Origin: Mauremys mutica
Taxonomy: Eukaryota; Chordata; Testudines; Geoemydidae
Assembly: GCF_020497125.1 (NCBI RefSeq)
Contig: NC_059072.1
Coordinates: forward strand, 275,572,045 to 275,636,044
Reading direction: 5' to 3'
Length of the DNA stretch: 64,000 nt
Positions 22,760 through 34,769 of the stretch are shown in pieces. Position numbers and translations under genes: made by a program. How positions within the stretch are numbered: position 1 is the first letter of the stretch; every line of letters starts with the position of its first letter. Below the pieces are notes generated by a model, which had not been told where the DNA came from, did not search any database, and saw only the letters and a list, made by a program, of their open reading frames with translations.

Positions 22760-23700
22760 CTCAATTTTGAGTGAGAGCCCTATGCTTTGGTAAGCTTGTG
22801 CAAAAAAATCCAATGTGGACTGAAGGTCATTCTCAGTGTGCACGAGGATGGCACAGTCCATCAGTATTCTGAAATCACTAATGGATGCCCCGAGGACTTT
22901 AGACTTCAAACAGAGACACTGAAGATTAAAAAGCAGCCCATCCATTCTGTACTGAATGTTAACTCCACTGGGGAGTCGGTCTTTAATGAGGACCAAAATG
23001 ACTGCTAAATAGATGGAGAATAGGGTTGGGGCAATAATGCATCCTTGCTTAGCCCCAGTTTTGATTATGAAAGGATCTAACTCCAGCCCATGAGAGAGAA
23101 CAGTGGCAGTCATAGGATCATGAAGAAGCCTTAGGACCTTAATACATTTTGGAGGACAGATGAATCTGGACAGCACCTTCCACCTTCATGATTGACAGAG
23201 TCGAACACCTTTTTCGAATTGATGAAGGCCATATACAGGCCTTATACATATACAGGTCCCGATTTTGCTCCCAAGACTTTTCCTGGATTTGGTGGGCAAC
23301 AGGGATCATGTCAGTTGCTCCACAGAAAGTCTAAAACTGCTCTTCAATTCTGGCAATATTTCCTCAGCAAGGGGAAGTAATCGGTTTAAGAGGATATGGG
23401 AGAGAATTCCCTCTGTGGTAGATAGCAAGGCACACATTTCCACACTTCAACTTATCTCCTTTCTTAAAGATTGCAACAATGTTGACTTTTCTCAAGTCTT
23501 CCAGAATCTTCTCATTATACCAGATATGTAGAAAAAGTTTGTGAAGCTTCCTTAACGTTCTTCAAATCCAAACTTTTAGACATCAGCTGGTATGTCATCT
23601 GGCCCTGCTGCCTTGTCGTTCCTGGTTTGTATAATGGTTTGTGTTACTCAAAATGCTCCTTCCATCTGGCTTTCATGGCTTTGCTGTCCTTAAAATAGAA
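22760..23700 (-). pseudogene. Outer LINE reverse transcriptase part, pseudogene
   Basis: This is the RT of the host LINE of the nest. Read on the minus strand it shows KDSKAMKARWKEHFE near 23690-23645, TRNDKAAGPDDIPADV near 23625, a motif-A relic SKKVFDSVNHEG near 23225-23190, then RLLHDPMTATVLSHGLELDP, FIIKTGAKQGCIIAPTLFSI and SGVNIQYRMDGLLFNL. The Y-x-DD position is degraded (FRILMDCAILVHTEND). It stops at SLKIE (22760), where CR1 5' sequence begins. The 199-codon frame at 22577-23176 is a fusion of this RT with CR1 leader sequence and is not one protein. Confidence 0.75.
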
Positions 23701-23961
23701 GTGTAACTCAGTGACCTGATGTGTTTACCTGGAATGTTCCTGTTTAGTGTCTTTAGCTAATGTGCCATCGTTTACTGTAATAAATATGATTCCAGTCTCC
23801 CTTTGCAATGCCCATTTGAAAACCAGAAATCCTGTTTAAATTAAGGATAAATAGTCCTCAGGAGTCCAGCAATATTCCAGTAAATAAAGACAAAATTAAC
23901 CCTAAAGACCCTCCTAATACATTGTGACTTTTCTTGGGAAGCAATTATTCTGTCCTTAGAG

Positions 23962-24158
23962 CAGTGGTGGGCAACCTGCAGCCCATGGGCCACACACAGC
24001 TCATTGGGGTAATCCTCTGGTGGGCTGCGAGACAGTTTGTTTTCATTTGCACGGCCACCCACAGCTCCCAGTGGCTGCTGTTTGCTGTTCCTGGCCAATG
24101 GGAGCTGCGGGAAGCGGTGGCCAGCATGTCCCTGTGGGCCACATGTTGCCCAGCACTG
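23962..24158. mobile_element. hAT-type MITE with exact 8-bp target duplication
   Basis: The 197-bp element starts CAGTGGTGGGCAACCTGCAG and ends ACATGTTGCCCAGCACTG, which are inverted repeats. Both flanks are CCTTAGAG (23954-23961 and 24159-24166), an exact 8-bp duplication. The several overlapping short frames here arise from its GC-rich palindromic sequence and are not genes. Confidence 0.93.
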
Positions 24159-24319
24159 CCTTAGAGCTTCTGGTATGCTTTCTGATTCTATACCTAACAT
24201 GTGGTTTAGAGCTCACTGTTCCTGTATGTGCCACAAAATACTGCCCTGTGTTTAAAAGTATTTACATACCTTATCTGGACACTATATAGAACAGCTATTT
24301 CATTTAAAAATAATATTGA

Positions 24320-24371
24320 ACATCTCATAATATAATATAATATTATATTATTATTATTATTATTATTATTC
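24320..24371. repeat. AT simple repeat, (TAA)n/(TTA)n
   Basis: ATAATATAATATAATATTAT is followed by an (ATT)n run, a palindromic AT-only tract. The surrounding 24170-24985 has no recognisable gene or element. Confidence 0.8.
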
Positions 24372-24984
24372 TATTGAACATTCTTCAATATCTCTAAAGT
24401 TATTTTCATGATACCATCTTAACAAATGGAAATTGATATCTCAGCTGAAGTGTCAAACAAATGCTGGCTCACTGGACTACTGAAATCTGGCAAAAAGCAA
24501 GTAGTGAAGCACATCCATAAAATGAAATATTTGAAAGAATCCATAGGCACTGAGGTTGACTTTCTAGCTTTTCATTATTGACATAAATGATTTGAATGAT
24601 GGGATATAAAGTGATACTTTTCAGTTTTTATTATGCTATTTATATTTAAAGCTACATCAGAACCATTATGGTTGTAGTTTCAACTTCCCAGAAGGATGGG
24701 CATTCAGAGTCAAGCCTCAAATCTTCATTATGTAGCCACAATGGAGCACAGTAGAGTATATGAGCATTTCAATAATTTTGAAATAGGTCCTGGAAATGTG
24801 ATCTTTAAAAGAGAACTCTCACCTGACAATGATTTTCCTAAAATGAGTGTTTTCCAGGTGAATTTCCTTTTTTAATTTTAAAGGAATAGCACACATTATT
24901 ATGCTATGTCGTAATAAATTAAATAAAATGGAAAAAAAATGTTCATCTCCTAACACCTTATAAGGAAAGGATATTGATATAAGA

Positions 24985-25165
24985 CAGACAAGGTAAGTGC
25001 GGTAATATCTTTTATTGGACCAACTTCTGTTGGTGAAAGTGACAAGGAAACACAGCAATTCTCATGAATACGGATTTGCAAGATATCAGCTATTTTGTAT
25101 CAAAGAGGTAGCTGTGTTAGTCTGGTTCTGTAAAGGTGCCACAGGATTCTTTGCTGCTTTTACAG
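24985..25165. mobile_element. Penelope-like terminal fragments
   Basis: Two pieces are seen. GGTAATATCTTTTATTGGAC and CAACTTCTGTTGGTGAAAGT (25000-25050) are the family terminus that I associate with Penelope-like 3' UTRs. GAGGTAGCTGTGTTAGTCTG is followed by GGTGCCACAGGATTCTTTGC (25097-25155), where the two halves face each other as in the end-to-end tails of these elements. No coding sequence is present. The family assignment is from memory of the repeat. Confidence 0.45.
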
Positions 25166-25379
25166 CTATTTTGTGTAGAAGTAAATACTTTTTCTTGTAG
25201 ATGTTGGCTTTGTTGACTCAGGAGACCTTTCCAATTCCTATTATCTATGGCTTGATAGGAAGACTATAGGTTTCTCATACTATAATTCTAGTTATTATTA
25301 GATTTTTATTTTAAACAGACAAATTAAATATTAAATATTTACCATGAGTATTACTGCAGGACATAAAGTCCCCAATCAA

Positions 25380-25595
25380 GATTAGGGCCTCATTGTGCTA
25401 AATATTGTACAAATATGTACTGACTGTTGCTGCTTCATAGAGCATACAGTAAAAAACAAAACAAAACAAAACAGCAATTGGGAAGGAAAACAAGGACACA
25501 CAAAGTTGTATAGGTCTGTGGCAGAGCCAGGAATAGAGTTCAGGTCACCAGAATCCCTTACCAGTACCTTATCTGCTACACCATATAGAAAATAT
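25380..25595 (-). repeat. L3-type tail and MIR-like SINE pieces, minus strand
   Basis: 25382-25450 (TTAGGGCCTCATTGTGCTAA) is the reverse complement of the L3-type tail. It is followed by an (AAAAC)n run at 25452-25473. 25505-25590 (TGGCAGAGCCAGGAATAGAG) is the reverse complement of the MIR tRNA-related part. The 70-codon frame here is not a gene. Confidence 0.55.
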
Positions 25596-25609
25596 TTTGT
25601 AATTTAGGG

Positions 25610-28600
25610 TATCACTACCCTATACACATTTCTACCTTTGATAAAACCACTTCAAAGGTGTTAGTTAAAGAATCCAACCACAGCCTCTAAAAGTAAGGAC
25701 CTTCAATTAAATAAAGATGGAAGAAAATGTGTATTGAACTGCAATCAACTGGGCCTCACTGCAGTTTTGTAATATAATACATATTCAGCACAGTATAGAC
25801 TATTTTAGTAAAAGTAATCCATAAAAGGCACCTCCATAATTACAAAACAAAGTAAATATTGATACACGGACAGAGATGTCTGTCAATTTCAGTTATTACA
25901 CTGAGATACAAATACCATAGTCAACATAATTGCTTGAAAGATGCCAACACTCACTTCTTTTAGACTCTTTCTATCTAGTTTCTGAACTGAGTTTGGCATG
26001 GATAACATGTTCTGCATATTGACAGATTATTCCCTTAATGGTATGGACAAAGGGTATGATTTCAGTGGAGCTATGACAATTTGTACCACCTGAGGATCTG
26101 CCACCAAATGTCCATACTAGTGTTCTTAGACCTACTGGCAACCTTTGGCACTATCACAAAGTTCTGATGATACATCTGTGGTTCTTTGCAGGGTTGGCAG
26201 AGCTGAGAAATACTGCATTGATTTCAGAGAGATAACAAAGGGCGGTAGTCCCAATAGAGGAAGGAAATAGTGATTTAGATGAAAAATAGCAGGCTCATTT
26301 TACACCTAGATGAGACAAACAAAATGCTGGTGGGCAGAGAGAAGCATTTGGAATGACCCATAAGATGTTTTTAGGGGATGAGGGGAAAGTACATTTCCAG
26401 GTAAACCCAAGTCAGAACTAATTTTTTCTCTTTGTTTAATTTCCGGTGGCAGGGGCCTTTACTTTTAGGGCATTAAGATCTGAGTTCTGTCTATGCTGCT
26501 ATCACAGAGTCCCAGGTAGCCACAGTATGCAGCATAATGACAATCAATCAGTTGCTATATGGTCATGGATTTCTTACATTAATTTAAAATCCATCTTTCT
26601 ACTTGTTACTTTCTCTTTCTGTTGTATGGCAATGAAACCTTCTTTCATATTTTTACATGCTTTTTTCACCACTCTCTCCCATGAGTATTAATGCATTTCT
26701 TAACATGGGAGCCAATTTACAGAGCTTGTTTTGATTAATTCAGACCTTGCCTAGTTTGTGTCTTTTTCATTAGAGAACATACTTGCAGATTTAGAAAATT
26801 TTTTTTTTTTAAATAACTAAGATTTATTGTCCCTGCCCACACTTTTAATTTCACCCTCTTTTTTGTTAGTGAGATTGCCTGCCATACTGAGGTCATAGTT
26901 CTAACATGTTATGCTGGAAGCCAGCTCTCAGGCTGCACAACCTACATTTCGCTTGATAGGTTTCAGAGTAGCAGCCGTGTTAGGCACAGTAACACAGACA
27001 CCACACAGGCTCCCCAACATGAATTAGTGCCATTAGCATCTCTTCAGACTGCTTTGGGGAGAAGCATCTTTTACACTATTGTGATCTGGCTTGGTGGGTT
27101 GATAGATGCTACTGTCTATTAAGCTGAAGCTCCTGTCTTCAGAGGCTTTCTGCCACCATGCAATGTGTTGAAATGCTCCTCACAGCTATAACAGACCATT
27201 TCAGAATTCATCTCACTTATGTAATCTCCATTCTTCTGCCATGCCGAAAGGATGATTGACTAGTTTTTCAGTAAACATTCAGGTTAAAAATAAAATCCCA
27301 CTTTATTGCTTGAAATGTGAAAATATTGCAATTAAAAACGCTGAACTAATGTTCATGATAGTCTGCCATCTGAAAATGAACGAGATATCCAAAACTATAA
27401 ACAGAAACCTACTTTAAAAATCATTAAGTATTCTACCTTTGCATATATTACCATGTCAACCCTCTCAATTAACATTTATCACAAAATATTATAATCCCTT
27501 AAAATGAATTCTCATTTCTTATTCTCTTATCTATCAGTGGGGGTTAATGCAAATCAGATTTTAATTTTAAGTTAGCTGAAAGAATGAAAGAAGTGATACT
27601 TGTCGTTATGTTATCCACAAGATAATTCAGAAACAATTTGGGATGCCAGACTGTTCTTTTCTTTTATATTCGTAGTCTATCAGAGTGCACAGACATTAAT
27701 TTGGGAATACAATACAATCAAGGTTGAAAAAGCATTGCTTAGATTGTTTGTGAGATAAGAGTGTATCTCATGAGTATAATGATCTCTAATGAGATCCAAA
27801 ACTCGTAAAGACATGGCAATATAGCTAATTCACAGCTGGACGAATTCACTTGCTTAAAGGGAAATCATGGACATTCAGGCACATCCAGGGGGAAAAATAC
27901 AGTAAATCATCCCATAATGTTTTAACTAGATATTAACATGCCACTCATGTCATCTAACACAGCAAGTAATTTGAAAGAAATGCTTACTCCTTATATATAA
28001 CTGATGGCAGTTATATTTATTTAATCAGGGTAGTTTCTGAAGTCTTGTCTCTCCTGTTTACCTGCTATGGGTGTATCATAGGGTTATTGGTACTTTAAAG
28101 GCACAGCTACAACTGGTCAAGTAAGTACAGCCACCATTCTTTCAGCTAAGAAAGAAAAGTCACACCATTTAGTTGAGCTTTTCCTATTTTTAGCATTCTT
28201 TATTTGATAATATCCATGTCTAATCAGAATCACACAATTCATGTTATAAAGATAATACATATTACCATAATGTTAACATTTGATTACCTCTCCAAATTAA
28301 TTACAAATATGGTTGTATAATACCTGTATTAGGATAATTAGGTATTACAGATGCTTAAATTGTAAGAGTATTAGTGTGCAATTATTAATCATTTTAATTT
28401 AGCATCAGATATTTTTGTCATTGTAAATTCCATGACTGGTGCTAAATAGTAATGACCAGAGATCAAATCAAGAACGTTATAATGCAAATAATTTTACCAA
28501 TTTTCCAACATTATAGTGGGCACAACTGATTCTTATTCCTGTTAAGGTTGTATTAGGACTGTCATCAAAGCTCTTATATGTGGTAAGTGCCATTTTGTAA

Positions 28601-29729
28601 ATGGTTTAGCCTCCCTGTCTTGCTGCACCACACAGTCAATGTTTCTGAAGACAGGAGCTTGCAGCCTGCAGCTCTGGGTCTCCTCTATGCCACTCCTCTC
28701 CACCACCAGTAGTAGAGAAAGGCCTGTGAGAGAACTGCCCAGGAATTCATAATAGATTTCAGATAGGGAATGGATGAGAAGGCAGAACTCAGAAGGCAGG
28801 GATGGAGCTGGAGGGAGTGTCTGGCCCTGGAGATGCTTTCTCTTCCTCCTCCCCAACTCCCTCCTGTGTAAATCAGCAGGGACACGCTCTCCCTTTGAGA
28901 AGACCAGGATGGATCCTCCATCCCCAAATGTCCTACCCTCTATCTGGGCCCCCAATGCGAATAATATGAAACAACTGGGTTTTGTTGTGCTAATGGACAA
29001 GTTATATCTTTTTATTTATAAAACCTGTTTAAAGATTTTTTATTTTGTGTATGAATCAAACCAGGTTTGGAATCTGCAACAGATTAATGGTCAAGGTGGG
29101 AGAGAAGCCCAAGGGATGGAGCATGGTGCGTTACCAATGCCAGTACTGTTTTATTTTATTAATGCAATGAGAAAATGTCTTTAACAACCAGTAAAACCTA
29201 TTATAATCTGTTAATTATTGCCTGATGAACAAGAAAACAGCCTTCTTTTTTGGTCAGTTGGCACATATTTCCACATCTTGTGTCACAGACATTGGCAGGT
29301 TTGAAGGTTGAGAAATAATAACTGTCATTATAACCTCCCTTGTTCAGTTGCTCAGATACAGAGTTAGTTGAATGCAAAATTATTCACAAATACTTTCAGA
29401 AATGTAAGTAACAAGTTGAGTTCTCTTATATTTGTTCATGAATACTGGTATGGCTGCTGGCTGGTCATGAAACTGTTTACAACTCCCGAAAGTCTCATAA
29501 CAGTTTACATAATGATTATTAATTCAGTCCAAAAGAGCATTATTCATTACTTGATATTAATTGCTAATCATTTGTTATTTTCATCTAAACATTTTTTTTA
29601 TCCACTCAGTATTTCTTAGGTGACCAATCACACACTACAAATAGTAAATAGCAAATAGTAAAAGGGAACAATTTTCTTTTTTTATGAAACAAACACAAAA
29701 TAGAATGCAAAATAAATAAAAAAACAAAT
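25610..29729. other. Mostly unique AT-rich DNA, no gene recognised
   Basis: There is no known coding domain. A 30-base Penelope-like end (TAGGTTTCAGAGTAGCAGCC) sits at 26958-26988. The overlapping frames at 28542-29184 (152 codons on -, 136 on +) have no recognisable content, and the two strands give equally open frames, which argues for chance. 28140-28500 is very rich in TAAT-type words and is discussed as a possible conserved non-coding element. MIR-like and L3 pieces are not evident here. Confidence 0.5.
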
Positions 29730-30217
29730 TGTGGCAAGGTACCTTCCCTGTCTCACCGGCCTCAGCTGTTTTTAGCCTTGGTGAGACAGGGTTGGGTAAA
29801 ACAGTCCTTCTTGGCTGCACAGGGGAAGTCTATTCCTTCTCTCAGCCAGTCTTTTGGGCTTGTTTTTCTCCCTTATGGGAGGGAATGCAGCCTTCCCTCC
29901 TGGTGATGCTATCACTATCTTGCTGCTCCTAACCTACTGGCAGCTTAACTCCTTCTCTCTTTCACCCTCTTTTCCCAACAGGGGAGGGTTTAAAAAGGTC
30001 TCAGGCAGCCCATAGCTGGAATCAGCTGATCCTAATTTACCTCAGGTAACTCTCTCTCAGCTGATTCTAATTGATCTTTGGTAATCCCTTCTCAGCTGAA
30101 CATGATTGACCTGTAGTCACCCCTCCTCAGTTGATAGGGAGGAGGGCCTTTTAACCTTCTGGGACTGTTTTCTACCCCTCCCCTGCCATTGCAGCTGTCT
30201 GTCCTGAGTTTAGCACA
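29730..30217 (+). mobile_element. LTR-like element (TGTGGCA start)
   Basis: It starts TGTGGCAAGGTACC and could end at AGCACA (30217). It includes a TATA-like TTTAAAAAGG at 29989-29998 and direct repeats of CAGCTGATTCTAATTGATC type at 30020-30110. Its start and its purine/pyrimidine layout resemble the LTR at 36573. No target duplication is seen, so the right end is approximate. Confidence 0.5.
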
Positions 30218-30437
30218 TAGTGTAAATAACCTTTCAGTTCAAAGTGAAATGGTGCAAAAGTAGTGTTGTTTATGCACTATACAATGTATGGAGGATAAAA
30301 GAGGAGGTGTTGTTACCCCAGAATTTGACATTCCTGCATGTACCCCAGAACTTGACAGTACTGCAGTCAGTCATTTAGTATATTCATCTACTGCCTTCTA
30401 AAAACCAAACATCACATACTTAGGAATAATCTTAGGC

Positions 30438-30770
30438 CAGGGGTCAGCAACCTCTGGCACGCGGCTTGCCAGGGTAAGCACCCTGGCGGGCTGGGCCAGT
30501 TTATTTATCTGCCGCGTCGGCAAGTTTGGCGGACTGCAGCTCCCATTGGCCGTGGTTTGCCATCCCAGGCCAATGCAGGAGGTGGGAAGCCGCGGCCAGC
30601 ACATCCCTTGGCCTGCAGCACTTCCCGCCACCCCCATTGGCCTGGGACAGCAAACCACAGCCAGTGGGAGCTGTGGTCTGCCAAACCTGCTGACATGGCA
30701 GATAAATAAACTGGCCCGCCCGCCACGGTGCTTACCCTGGCGAGACCCGTGCCAGAGGTTGCCAACCCTG
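30438..30770. mobile_element. Palindromic hAT-type MITE, copy 1, exact duplication
   Basis: The 333-bp element starts CAGGGGTCAGCAACCTCTGG and ends AGGTTGCCAACCCTG. It is flanked by an exact TCTTAGGC (30430-30437 and 30771-30778). The two halves are inverted repeats of each other along nearly the whole length. It shares GGGCCAGTTTATTTATCTGC and CTTACCCTGGCGAG with the copies at 47279, 55095 and 62121. Open frames on both strands reflect the palindrome. Confidence 0.95.
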
Positions 30771-30778
30771 TCTTAGGC

Positions 30779-32271
30779 CTTTGTGAGACAAGGTCAGACA
30801 ACTGTAGACTTGCAGTTTGCTATTCACAATGAAAGGATGGGATAGAAAGTTATGGAAGAAAACAGCGACCTTGTTTTTAGGTGCCCCAGACATATTGTTA
30901 TGGCTAGTAATATTAGAGATGTTTGAGATAATGAGTAGTTTGCTGAAATTAGGAGAATTGGTGACCCAGTAGAGGTTGTTATGCTGATCCACTAGGAGTC
31001 ACTAGAGGCTATGTGCTTTGTTAGAATTAGCTATAAAAAAAGTAGGTGAAAGTAAATACCTTGGAGCAGTCCCAGGGAGCTTTTGTTTGGGCAAGGAACT
31101 GTCATTTAAACTTTCCATCAGCTGAACTGAAAGAGAGCCCCTGGAAGTTCAGCTGGTGATCACTAGAAACTATCTCAGACTGTGGATATCTATATATGGG
31201 ATGTCCTAAACCTATTGTGCATGTGTGTGTGTGTTTAATAGCTAATAAATAGTAGTTTTAGATAAGTGCAAGATTGCTTGTATCAATCATTTAGCAGACA
31301 GAAGTGCCATGTTTCCATTGATTTATTCCCAATACTGCCTGGAGAGAAACAGTTAAATTACTAACACTTTGAGTTCTGAAAAACCCTGGATAACAGTGTC
31401 AAATTCTTCTTGAAGTCTGTATTTAAAGTGTCCTTTGCTGTACACTAGTGCTACATATTTTTTATTAAATCAGCACTTAGGTACCTAAATATGGAATTAG
31501 GTGAGTAGAGTGCCCAAGTATGCCAAGTGTGATTTTACTTGCATTTGTAATATATTTAACTGTCTCTATTGATATAGCTATTATATTGTGTATGTGTGTG
31601 TGTCTACTAAAACTCAACTTTCAACTGCACTAAGCTGCAATATAGTGTTTAAAATTAAAATATCCTGCACCAGATACAATTCTCTATAAAGGGAATTCCA
31701 AGGCCCGTATCTACTAATTTAAAATCTGAGTCCAAGAAAAGTCACTAATGTAGTACAGGGACTGTCTATGCCTTAACAGTATATTCTGTCAGTAGCCTCC
31801 CAAAGTCACTTTTCATTATAACTTAAATATAATGCTAGCAGTAGTCCATTCTGTTGGCAGCTTTGTAAATCCCATTTTAATTTAGGTCAAACAGTTTTCA
31901 TAAGACTAAAGCCTTTTTTTCACTCCAATCTGCTTTTTCTTCAACATATGGGAAACGGCAGACACTCTGGCAATACTTTTGTTTATTACAAATACAAGCA
32001 GAGTCATATGTGCACTTTATGCACATATGTAGTTTCTCCTGTAGTATTTTTAAATTATGCTGGGAAATTCACATCTGTCATGGACACCAAATTTCTTATT
32101 TTTGTGTTTTAAAAAAGCATTTAACCTTTTTCACACTTTAAGATTTGCGTGCAATAGAGTGGGTATGATAATGGAGTTCGCTCAATTGATTCATGAGACT
32201 GGCAGCTGGAGAAAAAAATGTTCTTCTGCTTTAGACACTTTGTTATGAGAGAGATCTGTATATCTATCAAT
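30779..32271. other. Unique-looking stretch with short GT repeats
   Basis: No gene or named element is seen. Short (GT)n tracts occur at 31217-31233 and 31588-31603. The open frame 30732-30992 runs out of the MITE into flanking DNA and is not a gene. Confidence 0.55.
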
Positions 32272-33690
32272 GAATTGTAGAAATGTGGGACTTACAGGGA
32301 CCATCTAGTCCAGGTCCCTGCACTGAGGCAGGACTAAGTATTACCTGGAGCATCCCTGACAGTTGTTTATCTAATGTGTGCTTAAAAACCTGCAATGATG
32401 GATATTGCACAATATCACTAGGTGATTTTTTCCAGGGTGGAACTACCTATACAGTTAAGAAGATTTTCTCAATGTCTAACCTAAATCTTCCTGGCTGTAA
32501 TTTAAGCCCATTACATCTTTTCCTGTTCTCAGTGGATATGGAGAACATAGTTTTTCAATCTTTCCTTTATAACAACCTTCTATGTACTTGAAAACTTTTA
32601 TCAGTCTCCTCCCTCCCCCCACCCCATCCCCAACTCTTCTCTTGTCCATACTAAACAAACCCATTTTTTTCACTTTTCTTTAGGTCATGTTTTCTGGACT
32701 TTTAAATATTTTTGTTGCTCTCCTCTGGAATTTATCCAGTTTGTCCACATCTTTCCCAAATTTTGCTGCACAGAATTGGACACAGAACTCTAGTTGAGGC
32801 CTTATCAGTGCTGAGTAGAGTGGAAGAATTTCTTCTCATGTCTTTCTTGCAGAACTCCTGCTATAAGAGCCCAGAAAGATGTTTGGGTTTTTTTGCAATA
32901 GTATTACATTGTTGACTCACATTTAGCTTGTGATCCACTATAACCCCTAGATCCTTTGCAGTACTCCTTCCTAGGCAGTCATTTCCAATTTTGTATGTGT
33001 GCAATTGATTATTTATTCCTAAATGTAGTACTTAGCATTTGGCCTTGTAGAATTTCATCGCATTTATTCCAGGCCAGGGATCGGCAGCCTGTGGCACGTG
33101 TTTTTCAAAATCATTTTAAATTCAAATCCTCTCCTTCAAAGTGCTTGCAACCCCTCACATCTTGTATTGTCTGCAAAGTTTACTCTCTAAGCCATTATCC
33201 ACATAATTTATGCAGATACTGAATAGAACCAAACCCCGGATGGATCAGGACCCCACTTGATATGCCCTTCAAGCTTCAACGATTGCCAACTACTCTCAGA
33301 GTATGGTTGTCCAACCAGTTGTGCACCTACCTTAAAGTAGGTTAATCTAGGCTATATTTCCCCAGTTTCCTTATGAGAAGCTCAGGTCAGACAGTATCAA
33401 AAAAGCCTTACTAAAATCAAGATATATCACATCTGCTGCTTTCCTGTAAACACAAGTCTTGTTGTTCTGTCCGAGAGGATTTTAAATTGATTTGACATGA
33501 CTAGTTCTTCACAAATCCGTGTTGACTGTTATTTGCTTCATTATCTTTCCAGGGTACTGAAGTTAAGATGATTATTCTATCATTTCTGGGTTGTCCTTAT
33601 TCCCTTTTTTATAGACAGGTTCTATATTTGCTCTTTTCTAGTCCTCTGGGATCTCTCCCAGCCTCCCTGATTTCTCAAAAATAGTAAGTG
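32272..33690 (-). mobile_element. Old CR1 LINE copy, minus strand
   Basis: The minus strand reads the CR1 3' half. 32285-32420 is the 3' UTR (GACCATCTAGTCCAGGTCCC on +). RT-coding sequence follows up to about 33690, including a region complementary to the conserved CTCTGGAATTTATCCAGTTT and CACAGAACTCTAGTTGAGGC. It is more diverged than the other CR1 copies. Its frames are broken throughout, and the + strand frames here are shadows. A 27-bp MITE-terminus-like piece lies at 33073-33099. Confidence 0.8.
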
Positions 33691-33786
33691 AATAAATAAA
33701 ATGCCAGTGGATAGTGTTCAGGAACATGTAGCATAGTTCTGTGCAGTGCAAATGGCTTCCTATGTGCATCTCTTAAAGTCGAGGAA

Positions 33787-34005
33787 GGAAGGAAGGTCAA
33801 ATGGTTAGGGTGCTAGACTTGGGCTCAGGAGACTTGGGTTTTAGTCCCTGCTGTGCCTCAGACATCTTGTGTGACTTTGGGAAAGTTGTTTCATCTCTCT
33901 ATGACTCTTTTCCCTCTCTGTAAAATGAAGATAAGAGTACTTCCGAACCTCATAGTAAATTAAATATTTGAGAGGCACTCAAATGTTAATTTAATAGGGG
34001 CGCTA
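33787..34005 (+). repeat. MIR-like CORE-SINE
   Basis: A tRNA-related start (GGTTAGGGTGCTAGACTTGG, with a box-B-like GGGTTTTAGTCCCTGC) is followed by GTGTGACTTTGGGAAAGTTG and CTGTAAAATGAAGATAAGAG, the order seen in MIR SINEs. A (GGAA)n-like run precedes it. A weaker piece, GAAGACCTGGGTTCAATTCC, follows at 34050-34072. Confidence 0.8.
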
Positions 34006-34555
34006 TAAGTCCTTTAGATAGTTCTCAACAATGCTGGAATAGGACTCAGAAGACCTGGGTTCAATTCCCCACCAAAGACTGGGGTCTGTCAGCGTTACAC
34101 AGTCATTGTGTAGGACAGCCATAGATAGCCCTATGGAACCACTTCCCCCTCCCCCTCCCATGAGCTCTGGTGCTCAGAGCATACTGGGAACAGGACCCGT
34201 CCTAGCAGCCCAAAAGGGAGGAATGTGAAATGGTGACTCTCAGTATTTAGGCATAACTAAGGTGCCTCTAATGATTCTAATAAAAGTAATCACATGACTC
34301 CAGATTCTTTAAGGAAAACCCCAAATATCACGTTTCTAGCTAAAATTGTGAGATCACAACACTGCTGAAGTGCACTGCTAAAGCCCATTGTACTCTCTCC
34401 ACTAGGGCTAGCAAAAATTCCCCTTTATTAAAAAAAAGCCCATGTCTCCTTTATTCATCAAAAAGAAGCAAAAAAGTATTCCAACCGGTTCTTTACAAAT
34501 GACCGTAAGGTCACCTCTTAGGGTATATTGCCTTGCAGGATTTCTATTTATAACT

Positions 34556-34765
34556 TTAAGAAGGAAAGATGGTCCAGTTGTTAGGATACTCCACTGTAAT
34601 TTGGGAGACCTGGGCTCAAGTTCCTGCTCTGCTACAGACTTCCTGTGTGGTGTTGGGCTAGTCACATAAGCTGCCAGGGCGCCATCTGTAAAATGGGGAT
34701 AATAGCAGTGCTATACCTCACAGGACTGTTGTGAAAATAAATACATTCAAAATTGTCAGGGATGC
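34556..34765 (+). repeat. MIR-like CORE-SINE, second copy
   Basis: It has the same order as the copy at 33787: GTTGTTAGGATACTCCACTG, GAGACCTGGGCTCAAGTTCC, then TGTTGGGCTAGTCACATAAG and CTGTAAAATGGGGATAATAG. Two same-strand copies about 770 bp apart suggest independent insertions rather than a tandem repeat. Confidence 0.8.
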
Positions 34766-34769
34766 CAGG

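Larger units (their letters stand above)
16290..23820 (-). mobile_element. Non-CR1 LINE, 5'-truncated, split by a CR1 insertion
   Basis: This is the outer element of a nest. Minus-strand RT sequence (about 23820 down to 22760) and the C-terminal part (about 17155 down to 16340) belong to one LINE family, interrupted by the CR1 at 17156-22759. The protein reads up to GLSLKIE at the left break and resumes with QPASGFAHNPLQ and ALETVEHFCYLGSH at 17155. In this family the two segments are nearly adjacent, and only a few codons seem to be lost. I cannot assign the clade securely. It resembles APE-type LINEs with a C-terminal zinc finger. Confidence 0.75.

Noticed and set aside
22577..23176. 199-codon minus frame as a single protein
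   Set aside because: The first part is LINE RT and the rest is translated CR1 leader. The frame runs across an insertion junction.
28542..29184. 152-codon (-) and 136-codon (+) overlapping frames
   Set aside because: No recognisable domain, both strands equally open, and no neighbouring exon or promoter signal.
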